Shown here piece after piece: positions 1 through 6,410 of a DNA stretch of 36,236 bases. The notes under the pieces were generated by a model. The model saw only the letters and a program-made list of their open reading frames with translations, was not told the DNA's origin and ran no database searches. Within the stretch, counting starts at the first letter, position 1. Each line of letters opens with the position of its first letter. The translations under genes were made by a program, and so were the position numbers. The stretch is from contig JAFLSW010000009.1 in NCBI GenBank assembly GCA_022510725.1, positions 1 through 36,236 of the forward strand, given 5' to 3'. This stretch comes from Lachnospiraceae bacterium. GTDB lineage: Bacteria; Bacillota; Clostridia; Lachnospirales; Lachnospiraceae.

Positions 1-22
1 AAAGTCAACGCGTTTTACCGCG

Positions 23-50
23 AAAAAAAAGAACCTTAAACTGCAAGATT
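23..50 (-). terminator. Probable intrinsic terminator of tRNA-Ser
   Basis: Read on the minus strand, a 6-bp stem (AATCTT with AAGGTT, one G-U pair) and a 7-nt loop are followed by C and eight T's. It lies about 24 nt past the tRNA 3' end. The stem is short and AT-rich, so the call is moderate. A TTGACT box on the minus strand at about 3-8 may be the -35 of the next gene beyond the left edge. Confidence 0.5.
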
Positions 51-73
51 ACTTTTTCTCGGTAGAAATGAAA

Positions 74-162
74 CGGAGAAAGAGGGATTTGAACCCTCGC
101 GCCGCTATTCGCGACCTACACCCTTAGCAGGGGCGCCTCTTCAGCCTCTTGAGTATTTCTCC
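74..162 (-). tRNA. tRNA-Ser (anticodon GCU)
   Basis: On the minus strand an 89-nt tRNA can be folded. The acceptor stem GGAGAAA pairs with TTTCTCC, with discriminator G. The anticodon stem CGCCC/GGGTG carries loop CTGCTAA, giving anticodon GCU, which reads AGC/AGU serine codons. A long variable arm (GTAGGTCGCGAATAGCGGC) marks a class II tRNA, as expected for serine. The T loop GGTTCAAATCC is intact. The CCA end is not encoded. The gene appears monocistronic, with its own promoter and a likely terminator. Confidence 0.96.
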
Positions 163-224
163 GTACTACTGAACTTTATCCTCTACCAATATAAAGTTGC
201 CGCATCTTTCGTGACGCAAATGTT

Positions 225-253
225 ATTATACCGAAGTGATTTTTATTTGTCAA
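225..253 (-). promoter_or_regulatory. Consensus sigma-A promoter of tRNA-Ser
   Basis: The minus strand has TTGACA (248-253), a 17-bp spacer and TATAAT (225-230), matching the housekeeping consensus perfectly. It lies about 63 bp upstream of the mature tRNA 5' end, leaving a short pre-tRNA leader. Such a strong promoter fits a stable RNA gene. Confidence 0.92.
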
Positions 254-303
254 TCGGTTTTATCCATCTTTCCCTTTATTTTTCTAAGCTTTCGGGAAGC
301 CCA

Positions 304-792
304 TCAAAATTTCCTTTCATAACAGAACCAATGGATTTCGTACATATAGGTTTCCCCAACTCGTTTGAATTTCATTCCGTCGTAAAGTGCCAGGGCTTTG
401 GGGTTGGTTTTGCTGACCAAAAACTGCATTCCGTCAAAACCTCTTTTGACCGCATCTTCTTCCATATAATATAGAAGCTCTTTTGCCAATCCCTGATTGT
501 GATACTTCTCTTTGATTCCGATCCGAACCAGTTCACAAGGTTTTTGAATGGTTTTATCCCAGCACACCAGATGATTGATCTCCTCCGAAGTCACCAGTGC
601 GGCTGCGCCCATGATCTCACCGCTTTCTCCGCATAGCACATAAAGAGCCTGCTGCTCAATATCAGCCGCCACATCACTTTCGCTCGGATAATCCTCAGTC
701 CATGCACAGCCATAGGTGCCTACCAAAGAACGGTATAGGGCAAACACTTCCTCTTTATCCTTTTCATTTGCTTTTCGACATATTTTTTTCAT
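304..792 (-). CDS. GNAT family N-acetyltransferase
   Basis: A 162-residue protein with the GNAT fold. The acetyl-CoA pyrophosphate-binding loop is visible as YHNQGLAKELL (about residues 95-105), preceded by the beta-4 strand LVRIGIKEK and followed by the motif-B region FLVSKTNPKALALYDGMKF. Length is normal for a single-domain GNAT enzyme. The acceptor substrate cannot be inferred: such enzymes acetylate amines of small molecules, antibiotics or protein N-termini. ATG is preceded by AAAGGA. It lies 12 nt downstream of azlD, so it is probably the last gene of that group. Only a weak 4-bp hairpin was seen after the stop, so its 3' end is not defined. Confidence 0.88.
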   Translation of the reverse strand: MKKICRKANEKDKEEVFALYRSLVGTYGCAWTEDYPSESDVAADIEQQALYVLCGESGEIMGAAALVTSEEINHLVCWDKTIQKPCELVRIGIKEKYHNQGLAKELLYYMEEDAVKRGFDGMQFLVSKTNPKALALYDGMKFKRVGETYMYEIHWFCYERKF

Positions 793-804
793 TTTATTTT
801 CCTT

Positions 805-1128
805 TTATATCAGATGTATCAGCACCATATAAATAACAGTTCCGCCGATAATGCTTAAAAGAGTCTTTCTTTTCCATAGATGTAACAGGACCACCGCTCC
901 TACTGCAATCAGTTCCGGAATGCCGTAAGGCTTGTCCAAAAAGGAAATATCCTTCATACAATAAACCACCAGCATGCCAATGATGGCATAAGGCAGGGCC
1001 TCTCCCAGATATGTGATCAGCTCCGATGTCTTTTGTTTCCTTCCAAATATCAGGACGGGAAGAAACCGTATAGCCATGGTTACCAGGCTGATGATCGCTA
1101 TCAAAAGAACAGAATGAGAAATATCCAT
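805..1128 (-). CDS. azlD: AzlD family branched-chain amino acid exporter subunit
   Basis: A 107-residue hydrophobic protein with about four membrane segments. It has the AzlD signature region TMAIRFLPVLIFGRK near the N-terminus and LGEALPYAIIGMLVVYC in the middle. AzlD is the small partner of AzlC; together they export branched-chain amino acids, and toxic analogues such as 4-azaleucine, across the cytoplasmic membrane. The start codon follows the azlC stop by a single base, so the two are almost certainly translationally coupled. Family assignment is strong; the exact substrate is inferred from the family. Confidence 0.9.
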   Translation of the reverse strand: MDISHSVLLIAIISLVTMAIRFLPVLIFGRKQKTSELITYLGEALPYAIIGMLVVYCMKDISFLDKPYGIPELIAVGAVVLLHLWKRKTLLSIIGGTVIYMVLIHLI

Positions 1129-1129
1129 A

Positions 1130-1819
1130 TCACTCAGCCTCCTTTTTAATATGTTTCTTCCTATATAATGATATAAACAGGATTGATATGATCATGGAGG
1201 GGATCAAAAAATAATCGCTTCCAAACAGCATCAAACAAACCAAAGACAGTCCAACCCCTGTAAGGCTGAATAAATGATTTTTTCCGCTCATCCACTGCTC
1301 TAAGAATACAGTCACAAACAAAGCGGTCATAACAAATTCAATTCCTGTGGAATCGAATGCAGAAGCTGCGCCGAGGAGGGAGCCGGTTACGCATCCAAAA
1401 ACCCAGTAGCATTGATTTAGCAATGATAACAGGAAATAAAAGCGATTCCGGTCAACACCTTCCGGGATGTCATCGGTGCAGACCAGAGAATAGGTTTCAT
1501 CAGTCAGGGCAAAGTACAAATAGGGTTTGTATCTTCCTGTATCCTGATAACGATCTATCATGGATACCCCATAAAAAAAGTGACGGGCATTCACTGTAAA
1601 TGTGGTAAATGCAGCAGCCAGTGCGGCAACACCGGAAGTAAGCAGACCTACTGCCACATACTGCATGGCGCCCGCATAGATAAATACGCCCATGGCAAAA
1701 GCCCATAAGACGCCGTAACCGCCCTTTTCCAGCAGCATGCCAAATCCGATTCCCAATATGATATAAGTCCCCATAACGGGAAGCGTTTTTACAAACGCCG
1801 ATAAAAATGTTTTCTTCAT
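1130..1819 (-). CDS. azlC: AzlC family branched-chain amino acid exporter subunit
   Basis: A 229-residue polytopic membrane protein with typical AzlC blocks: PVMGTYIILGIGFGMLLE near the N-terminus, FIYAGAMQYVAVGLL, TFTVNARHFFYGVSM and ALTDETYSLV. The short basic tail (YRKKHIKKEAE) is cytoplasmic. It is the large permease subunit of the AzlCD branched-chain amino acid efflux system, in which AzlD is the next gene. ATG is preceded by AAAAGGGG. It sits 83 bp after the upstream gene with a terminator between them, and no clear promoter was found in that gap, so its expression may rely on read-through or on a weak promoter. Confidence 0.92.
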   Translation of the reverse strand: MKKTFLSAFVKTLPVMGTYIILGIGFGMLLEKGGYGVLWAFAMGVFIYAGAMQYVAVGLLTSGVAALAAAFTTFTVNARHFFYGVSMIDRYQDTGRYKPYLYFALTDETYSLVCTDDIPEGVDRNRFYFLLSLLNQCYWVFGCVTGSLLGAASAFDSTGIEFVMTALFVTVFLEQWMSGKNHLFSLTGVGLSLVCLMLFGSDYFLIPSMIISILFISLYRKKHIKKEAE

Positions 1820-1864
1820 CTCTTGTATTTTCCCCTTTTACAACTCTTTCACAAAACATAAAAC

Positions 1865-1896
1865 TTCCGGCTACCGGTATTCTCCAATAGCCGGAA
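1865..1896 (-). terminator. Terminator of the fumarase-led operon
   Basis: A perfect 9-bp GC-rich stem, TTCCGGCTA with TAGCCGGAA, encloses a 14-nt loop. On the minus strand it is followed by GTTTTATGTTTT. It begins 6 bp after the stop codon of the 127-residue gene and separates it from azlC. The T tract is interrupted, so some read-through into azlCD is possible. Confidence 0.72.
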
Positions 1897-1902
1897 ATCT
1901 TT

Positions 1903-2286
1903 TTACGACAGGAACAGCTCTGCAATGCCATCCAGGCCATAGCCGGACACTGCCCGGCTGATGCCAAGCTTTATCTCCTCTCTGCTAAAATCATGCTCCT
2001 TTAAAAATGCATCGTCTTTATCATTTAAATAGGAATAAAACAACAACGCCGTTTTTAATTTTTCCCGACCGCCTGTTGCAAGGATATCGCTGAGGCGATT
2101 TTCGGCATCATTGATCTTCCCTTCATCTATCATATCCAATAAGGATTCCAAAACGCTTTTTTCTTCTGCCTGCTCTAAAAGCTCCGTTGTAGGCGAGGCT
2201 GTATCAATATCAAAAAGCGCTTTCAGGATAGCTCGTATCATTTCCTTGATCAGGCGCATGATATAATCCTGTTCAAACAAATCCAT
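1903..2286 (-). CDS. Hypothetical protein, DUF6483-like
   Basis: A 127-residue, acidic, mostly helical soluble protein. It begins FEQDYIMRLIKEMIRAILK, and the middle carries a TPR-like pair of helices (LESLLDMIDEGKINDAENRL). This N-terminal signature resembles a small Clostridia family that I recall as DUF6483; function is unknown. There is no signal peptide, membrane segment or catalytic motif. It is the last gene of the fumarase-led operon and its ribosome site AAAGGAG abuts a 12-bp hairpin. The family name is from memory and less certain than the gene call. Confidence 0.75.
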   Translation of the reverse strand: MDLFEQDYIMRLIKEMIRAILKALFDIDTASPTTELLEQAEEKSVLESLLDMIDEGKINDAENRLSDILATGGREKLKTALLFYSYLNDKDDAFLKEHDFSREEIKLGISRAVSGYGLDGIAELFLS

Positions 2287-2290
2287 TCTC

Positions 2291-2323
2291 CTTTCTGCAT
2301 TTACTTATTTAAAATGCAGAAAG
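2291..2323 (-). promoter_or_regulatory. Intergenic hairpin overlapping a ribosome binding site
   Basis: A perfect 12-bp inverted repeat (CTTTCTGCATTT with AAATGCAGAAAG) with a 9-nt loop fills most of the 40-nt gap between two genes. On the minus-strand mRNA its 3' arm ends in AAAG, the first half of the AAAGGAG Shine-Dalgarno of the next gene. There is no T run, so it is not a terminator. It could lower initiation or stabilise a processed 3' end. Confidence 0.6.
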
Positions 2324-2326
2324 AAT

Positions 2327-2650
2327 TCAATGATCCATCCGTACCTTCCTGGTGATCACAGTTTCCACTTTGGGAAGCCTGTATTGATATACCGTAAACT
2401 GTAAACAGATTACCAGTATTACAAGCAATAGATAACTGCAATAGATCCTAAGTCCTTTTGGGGCTTTTTGTATTGTCCTGATCCCTTGTGAAAGAACTGC
2501 TGTTTCTTCTTTTTCTTCCTGAACAAAGGATACCGCCTCCGCTTCTCCAAACAAGCCATGAGAAACAATACCGGCCGAAGGCACCGCCTGCAAAGATAAT
2601 AATATACCAAAAAGCAGGAAAAGCAGATATTCCTTACTTCTTATGCTCAT
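2327..2650 (-). CDS. Small membrane protein of unknown function
   Basis: A 107-residue protein of no recognised family. It starts MSIRSKEYLLFLLFGILLSL, a signal-anchor-like segment, and has a second membrane segment near the C-terminus (YCSYLLLVILVICLQFTVYQY). The roughly 40-residue linker between them is acidic, so an N-in/C-in hairpin with an external loop is likely. The open frame extends 7 codons upstream to a TTG, but the ATG at 2650 is preceded by GAGGAGG (12 nt away) and is preferred. The start overlaps the plsC 3' end by 17 nt, implying coupling. A link to phospholipid or envelope metabolism is possible only from context. Confidence 0.68.
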   Translation of the reverse strand: MSIRSKEYLLFLLFGILLSLQAVPSAGIVSHGLFGEAEAVSFVQEEKEETAVLSQGIRTIQKAPKGLRIYCSYLLLVILVICLQFTVYQYRLPKVETVITRKVRMDH

Positions 2651-3347
2651 ATTTTTTGATCGCCTCCTCAATGCGGCGTTTTACCTCATCAGCGATCTCG
2701 TTGGATTTCATATGCTGATACTCTTCATAATACATAGGTTTTAAATAGATTACTTTTACCGTCACATGCCGTGTGGATTTCTCATCAAAAGGAACAAAGG
2801 AGTCGATGAGGGCACAGGGCACAATAGGACATTTTGCCTTTTGGGCCGCTTTAAAACTTCCTCCTTTAAAATCCAACAGCTTGTTGCCCTCTCTGCTCCT
2901 GTGGCCTTCTGCAAAGATAAGATAATTTCGTCCTTCCTTTACTTCCTGGGCCACCTGGTTGATGACCTGCATGGACTGACGGATATCATCTCTGTCCATG
3001 GGCAGAGAACCCGTTGCCGCAATGGTCTGCTTTAACAGGATCACATCCTTTGCCTCTTTTTTAATCACAAAGGCAAAGGGCTGGGGCGATGAATCCATAA
3101 ATGCCAACACATCAAACATTCCCTGATGATTGGGATAATAAATAAAACCGGGCTCTTTTGGAACATTTTCCGTACCATGAGCCTCAATGGTAATATTTCC
3201 TGCCGAAATACCTTGACTGGCGATGGCTTTTGCTGCCTTATACCCGGGCCCGTAATCCCCATTGTAGTTTTTTCCGGCTTTCCACAACCGATAAAAATGA
3301 CCGGGCACTAAAAAAAATTTCCGAAAAATCATTAATACAATCCGCAT
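2634..3347 (-). CDS. plsC: 1-acyl-sn-glycerol-3-phosphate acyltransferase (PlsC family)
   Basis: A 237-residue lysophospholipid acyltransferase. Motif I appears as NHQGMFD (residues 73-79), with His74 and Asp79 forming the catalytic HX4D pair. The phosphate-binding motif is FAEGHRSREG (near residue 145), a variant of the usual EGTRS, and PIVPCALI follows. The family transfers an acyl chain to lysophosphatidic acid to form phosphatidic acid at the inner face of the membrane. An N-terminal hydrophobic stretch (IVLMIFRKFFLVPGHF) may anchor it. It lies 38 nt after the fumarase beta subunit and overlaps the next gene, so it is probably part of the fumarase transcript. Confidence 0.9.
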   Translation of the reverse strand: MRIVLMIFRKFFLVPGHFYRLWKAGKNYNGDYGPGYKAAKAIASQGISAGNITIEAHGTENVPKEPGFIYYPNHQGMFDVLAFMDSSPQPFAFVIKKEAKDVILLKQTIAATGSLPMDRDDIRQSMQVINQVAQEVKEGRNYLIFAEGHRSREGNKLLDFKGGSFKAAQKAKCPIVPCALIDSFVPFDEKSTRHVTVKVIYLKPMYYEEYQHMKSNEIADEVKRRIEEAIKKYEHKK

Positions 3348-3385
3348 AGATACCTCTTTCCCCCAAGAATTCAGGATTTTCTTTT

Positions 3386-3937
3386 TTATTCCTTACAATA
3401 GGCCTCCATGGCCGTCTGGTATAGATCGTTGCCGTCTTTGTCTATCACTACGATCACCGGAAAATCTTTTACTTCCAGTTTTCGAATGGCTTCCGTTCCC
3501 AAATCTTCATAAGCTATGACTTCCGAAGATAAAATGGACTTGGATAAAAGAGCGCCTGCACCGCCCACCGCTGCAAAATAAACGCCGCCGTTTCTCACAA
3601 TGGCATCCTTTACTTCTTTAGAGCGCTTTCCCTTTCCGATCATTCCTTTTAATCCCAGATCCATAAGAGAAGGAGCATATTTATCCATACGGCTTGCCGT
3701 AGTAGGTCCTGCCGAACCGATAGGCCGCCCTTCTCTTGCCGGAGAAGGACCCATATAGTAGATCACATTATTCTCCATATCCATGGGAAGGGGCTCCTTC
3801 TTTTCAAGAGCCTCATACATCCTTTTATGGGCGGCATCTCTTGCCGTATAAATGGTTCCCGTGATATAAACATAATCTCCTGCCTTCAGCTTGGCAGCAT
3901 CCTCTGTTGATAAAGGAGTTTTTATAGAATGGTTCAT
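3386..3937 (-). CDS. fumB: Fumarate hydratase class I, beta subunit
   Basis: A 183-residue protein matching the beta subunit (C-terminal domain) of two-subunit class I, iron-sulfur fumarases and tartrate dehydratases. Visible family blocks are YITGTIYTARDAAHKRM, YMGPSPAREGRPIGSAGPTT and AVGGAGALLSKSI, followed by the conserved end region AYEDLGTEAIRKLEVKDFP. With the alpha subunit encoded just upstream it hydrates fumarate to malate in the cytoplasm. ATG is preceded by GAGAGGA. Tartrate dehydratase is the main alternative, because the families cannot be separated by eye. Confidence 0.92.
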   Translation of the reverse strand: MNHSIKTPLSTEDAAKLKAGDYVYITGTIYTARDAAHKRMYEALEKKEPLPMDMENNVIYYMGPSPAREGRPIGSAGPTTASRMDKYAPSLMDLGLKGMIGKGKRSKEVKDAIVRNGGVYFAAVGGAGALLSKSILSSEVIAYEDLGTEAIRKLEVKDFPVIVVIDKDGNDLYQTAMEAYCKE

Positions 3938-3963
3938 ACTGTGTCCTCTCTTTTAACCTGATA

Positions 3964-4806
3964 TCAAATTTCCCTGACGCTGTGCCTGTTTACATGACAG
4001 CAGATATTGACTGCCACGGGGAGTCCTGCGATATGAGTAGGATAGGTATTGATATTAACGGCAAGAGCTGTGGTACTTCCGCCCAGTCCTCCCGGTCCGA
4101 TGCCGGTCCGGTTGATCCTATCTAAGAGTTCTTCTTCCATTTCCTTCACATAAGGAATGTGGGAATGCTCATCAACAGAACGGGTCAGCGCTTTTTTGGC
4201 CATGAGAGCGCATTTTTCAAATGTACCACCGATGCCCACACCCACTACCATAGGCGGGCAGGCATTGGGGCCTGCATCCTTGACCGCTGTCAGGATGGCA
4301 TTTTTTACACCCTCTATTCCGTCTGCCGGTTTCAGCATAAAGACACGGCTCATATTTTCGCTTCCAAAGCCTTTGGGCGCTACGGTGATCTTTACCTTAT
4401 CTCCCGGCACCAGTTCATAATGGATCACTGCGGGGGTATTGTCCTTTGTATTTTCCCGGATCAAAGGATCTTTTACCACCGATTTCCGCAAGAAACCATC
4501 CACATAGCCTCTTCTGACACCTTCATTGACTGCTTCTTCCAAGGAACCGCCTTCAAGGTGTACATCCTGTCCAATTTCCAGAAAGACCACTGCCATTCCT
4601 GTATCCTGGCAAATGGGTATCATGTCTTCCCCTGCAATGGTAAGATTTTCCTGAAGCTGATCTAAGATCTGTTTACCCAGCTCGGCCTCTTCTTTTTGAC
4701 AGGCAGATCCCAAAGCCGCTTTCATATCCTCTGAAAGAAAATGGTTGGCCTCTATGCACATTTCCTGAATGTTCTCTGTGATTTCCGAAACCGGTATGGT
4801 TCTCAT
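3964..4806 (-). CDS. fumA: Fumarate hydratase class I, alpha subunit
   Basis: A 280-residue catalytic alpha subunit of the oxygen-sensitive [4Fe-4S] fumarase. The three cluster cysteines can be seen in PICQDTG (Cys66), NACPPM (Cys183) and EKCALMAKKAL (Cys199). The GGLGGSTTALAVNI block near the C-terminus is also typical. The open frame extends 4 codons to a TTG at 4818, but the ATG at 4806 has GAGGA six nt upstream and is preferred. First gene of an operon with a TTGAAA-17-TATAAT promoter. The split alpha/beta form is common in anaerobes, where the labile cluster is safe. Confidence 0.93.
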   Translation of the reverse strand: MRTIPVSEITENIQEMCIEANHFLSEDMKAALGSACQKEEAELGKQILDQLQENLTIAGEDMIPICQDTGMAVVFLEIGQDVHLEGGSLEEAVNEGVRRGYVDGFLRKSVVKDPLIRENTKDNTPAVIHYELVPGDKVKITVAPKGFGSENMSRVFMLKPADGIEGVKNAILTAVKDAGPNACPPMVVGVGIGGTFEKCALMAKKALTRSVDEHSHIPYVKEMEEELLDRINRTGIGPGGLGGSTTALAVNINTYPTHIAGLPVAVNICCHVNRHSVREI

Positions 4807-4878
4807 ACTTTTCCTCAATTCTTTTTTGTTCTTTGCTTTGTGCTTTTTCGTTTTATCGTAAATTCATCTACCTTTTCT

Positions 4879-4907
4879 ATTATATAGGGGAATGGGGTTA
4901 ATTTCAA
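4879..4907 (-). promoter_or_regulatory. Sigma-A promoter of the fumarase operon
   Basis: The minus strand has TTGAAA (4902-4907), a 17-bp spacer and TATAAT (4879-4884), about 70 bp upstream of the fumarase alpha start. The -35 lies only 3 bp from the hairpin that ends the preceding transcript. Confidence 0.85.
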
Positions 4908-4910
4908 CGA

Positions 4911-4928
4911 AAAAAGCCATCGGGCTTG
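4911..4928 (-). terminator. Short intrinsic terminator after the TetR/flavodoxin operon
   Basis: On the minus strand, AAGCC-CGAT-GGCTT forms a 5-bp stem with a tight tetraloop, running into six T's. It lies about 17 nt after the flavodoxin stop codon. The stem is short but the T tract is good. Confidence 0.62.
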
Positions 4929-4945
4929 ATTACGATGCATCATCC

Positions 4946-5635
4946 TTACTTCCAAGGGCGGCTTTTACCTAACCATCCGTTATCATTCCAATATTTCTTT
5001 TCAGTAGATGTTTCGTCGTATGTCTGTATCATCATTCGCATCATATTAAATAATGCTTTCGTTTTGATTCCAACCCTGGCCTTTGCTTTCATAATGCTTT
5101 TGGCCAATTTCGTGGTATCCTGTTCGATCTTTGCCTTTTTCTTATCAGACACCTGCTCCCAATTGGCGGCCTGTACGGCAGCGCCGTAACTTTTTATGTA
5201 AGGGACGCCCCAATAGAAAAGTGCCGTTGATACATCCTTTATGGCTGATTTCATCCCTGTGCCCGCCGCAGTCGAAACGACAACGGCTTTTTTCCCAAAC
5301 ATTGCCTTTCTCGGACTGTGAGGCATCCAATAAGTAAAGGTCAAGTCGATAAACGCTTTCATGGGTGCAGAAGCCCTTAAACAATATGTAGGCGTTGTAA
5401 AGATCAGCAGATCCGCCTTTTCAACATTTTCCATGATAGAATGCTTCTTTTCATAAAAAGGACAGGCTGTTTCATCTTCCACGCACTGATAGCATCCCAC
5501 GCAAAAATGCTCCAGGTCTCTTGGCAAAAAATATTCTGCCATAATGCCATCCGAACCTATTTTATCAGCAATCATCCTGCCAATATGATAAGAGCTGCCC
5601 TTGTGATTTTGTCCATGTATCAAAACGATCTTCAT
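4946..5635 (-). CDS. Flavodoxin family / NADPH-dependent FMN reductase-like protein
   Basis: A 229-residue flavodoxin-fold oxidoreductase. The N-terminal IVLIHGQNHKGSSYHIG is the FMN phosphate-binding loop. The segment FCVGCYQCVEDETACPFYEK carries the Cys-rich patch found in clostridial iron-sulfur-type flavoproteins and multimeric flavodoxins. LIFTTPTYCLRASAPMKAFIDL matches the second FMN-contacting loop. It probably reduces quinones or other electrophiles with NAD(P)H, although its substrate is unknown. Its ATG overlaps the tetR stop as ATGA, so it is the likely main target of that regulator. The basic, Trp-rich tail (NDNGWLGKSRPWK) is common in this group. Confidence 0.88.
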   Translation of the reverse strand: MKIVLIHGQNHKGSSYHIGRMIADKIGSDGIMAEYFLPRDLEHFCVGCYQCVEDETACPFYEKKHSIMENVEKADLLIFTTPTYCLRASAPMKAFIDLTFTYWMPHSPRKAMFGKKAVVVSTAAGTGMKSAIKDVSTALFYWGVPYIKSYGAAVQAANWEQVSDKKKAKIEQDTTKLAKSIMKAKARVGIKTKALFNMMRMMIQTYDETSTEKKYWNDNGWLGKSRPWK

Positions 5636-6255
5636 TGTAATTCCTCCTTACTGTAAAGTCTGTTAAATTGTCTGATATGCTGTTCGATCATCTGCAGGAT
5701 CTCATTTTCCCGCTCCGGCTGCCTGTCACAAACAGTAAGCAGCATATAGATCGGTGCATAAAAATGCAGTGCCATGATATCTGCATCTTCCTGTAAAAGA
5801 TACCCTTTTTCGGAAAGCAGAGAAAACATTGCCGCCTGATAGGATAAAGGATCATCCACATACTGCTTTTGATATAACAAGGATAGTTCTTCGTCTCGAA
5901 ATTGCTCAATTGTCAGCATCTTTCGAAACTTGCTCGCATAATCATCATGCAGAAAATAAAGAAAAAGCTTTATTCCTATTTGCACAAGCTGATCTTCCGA
6001 TACTGCCGAAAAAATATTTGCATCCAGTCCGGCATTATTCCCATCTATCTTTAAGGCCAGCGCCTGTCTGTCATATCTTTCCTTCATTTCTTCAAGTATG
6101 GCTAAGAATATCTCCTGCTTGCTCTTATAATGCTTATAAAGGGAAGGGGCCTTAATTCCCACAGCGTTGGCGATATCCCCTACATACACCGCATTGTATC
6201 CCTTTTCAGAAAACAAGTTTAAGGCTTCCTTCAATATTTTTTGCTTTGTAGTCAT
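5632..6255 (-). CDS. TetR/AcrR family transcriptional regulator
   Basis: A 207-residue repressor with the TetR N-terminal helix-turn-helix: ILKEALNLFSEKGYNAVYVGDIANAVGIKAPSLYKHYKSKQEIFLAIL, residues about 6-53, here described by its ends. The C-terminal ligand-binding domain is divergent and the inducer is unknown. It is the first gene of a two-gene operon with a flavodoxin-like enzyme (ATGA overlap), an arrangement typical of electrophile- or redox-responsive control. Two operator-like palindromes lie in its own promoter, so autorepression is very likely. The ribosome site AAAGGAGG is strong. Confidence 0.93.
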   Translation of the reverse strand: MTTKQKILKEALNLFSEKGYNAVYVGDIANAVGIKAPSLYKHYKSKQEIFLAILEEMKERYDRQALALKIDGNNAGLDANIFSAVSEDQLVQIGIKLFLYFLHDDYASKFRKMLTIEQFRDEELSLLYQKQYVDDPLSYQAAMFSLLSEKGYLLQEDADIMALHFYAPIYMLLTVCDRQPERENEILQMIEQHIRQFNRLYSKEELQ

Positions 6256-6271
6256 TTCACCACCTCCTTTA

Positions 6272-6323
6272 GCTAATCGAAATTAGCCTCCTACATTATA
6301 GGCTAACTATGATTAGCCGTCAA
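6272..6323 (-). promoter_or_regulatory. tetR promoter with two operator palindromes
   Basis: The minus strand has TTGACG (6318-6323), a 17-bp spacer and a perfect TATAAT (6295-6300). One palindrome, GGCTAA-6-TTAGCC (6301-6318), fills the spacer. A second, GCTAAT-4-ATTAGC (6272-6287), covers the expected transcription start. Their centres are exactly 30 bp apart, about three helical turns, so two TetR dimers could bind the same face of the DNA. Confidence 0.85.
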
Positions 6324-6345
6324 GCAGATGCAAGGATGACAGCCA

Positions 6346-6388
6346 GAAAGCCGATGAGCTGTGAGTATTTCACAATTCATCGGCTTTC
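6346..6388 (-). terminator. Hairpin after the FtsW-like gene
   Basis: A perfect 12-bp stem (GAAAGCCGATGA with TCATCGGCTTTC) with an inner TGTGA/TCACA pair lies 22 bp past the stop codon at 6411. On the minus strand it is not followed by a T run. The plus side is T-rich instead. It may act as a transcript end or stabiliser rather than as a classic terminator. Confidence 0.55.
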
Positions 6389-6410
6389 ACTTTGGTTTTA
6401 TTCTTTATGC

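Noticed and set aside
1-22. Inverted repeat ACGCG/CGCG near the left edge
   Set aside because: Short, and its context is cut off by the window edge; not enough to support a feature.
254-303. Possible terminator for the GNAT gene
   Set aside because: Only a 4-bp stem (GCTT/AAGC) with a broken T tract.
1820-1864. Promoter for azlC between its start and the upstream terminator
   Set aside because: No pair of -35 and -10 boxes with acceptable spacing was found.
4159-4665. 168-codon plus-strand frame inside the fumarase alpha gene
   Set aside because: Antisense to a clearly functional, motif-complete gene; composition is unlike a real protein.
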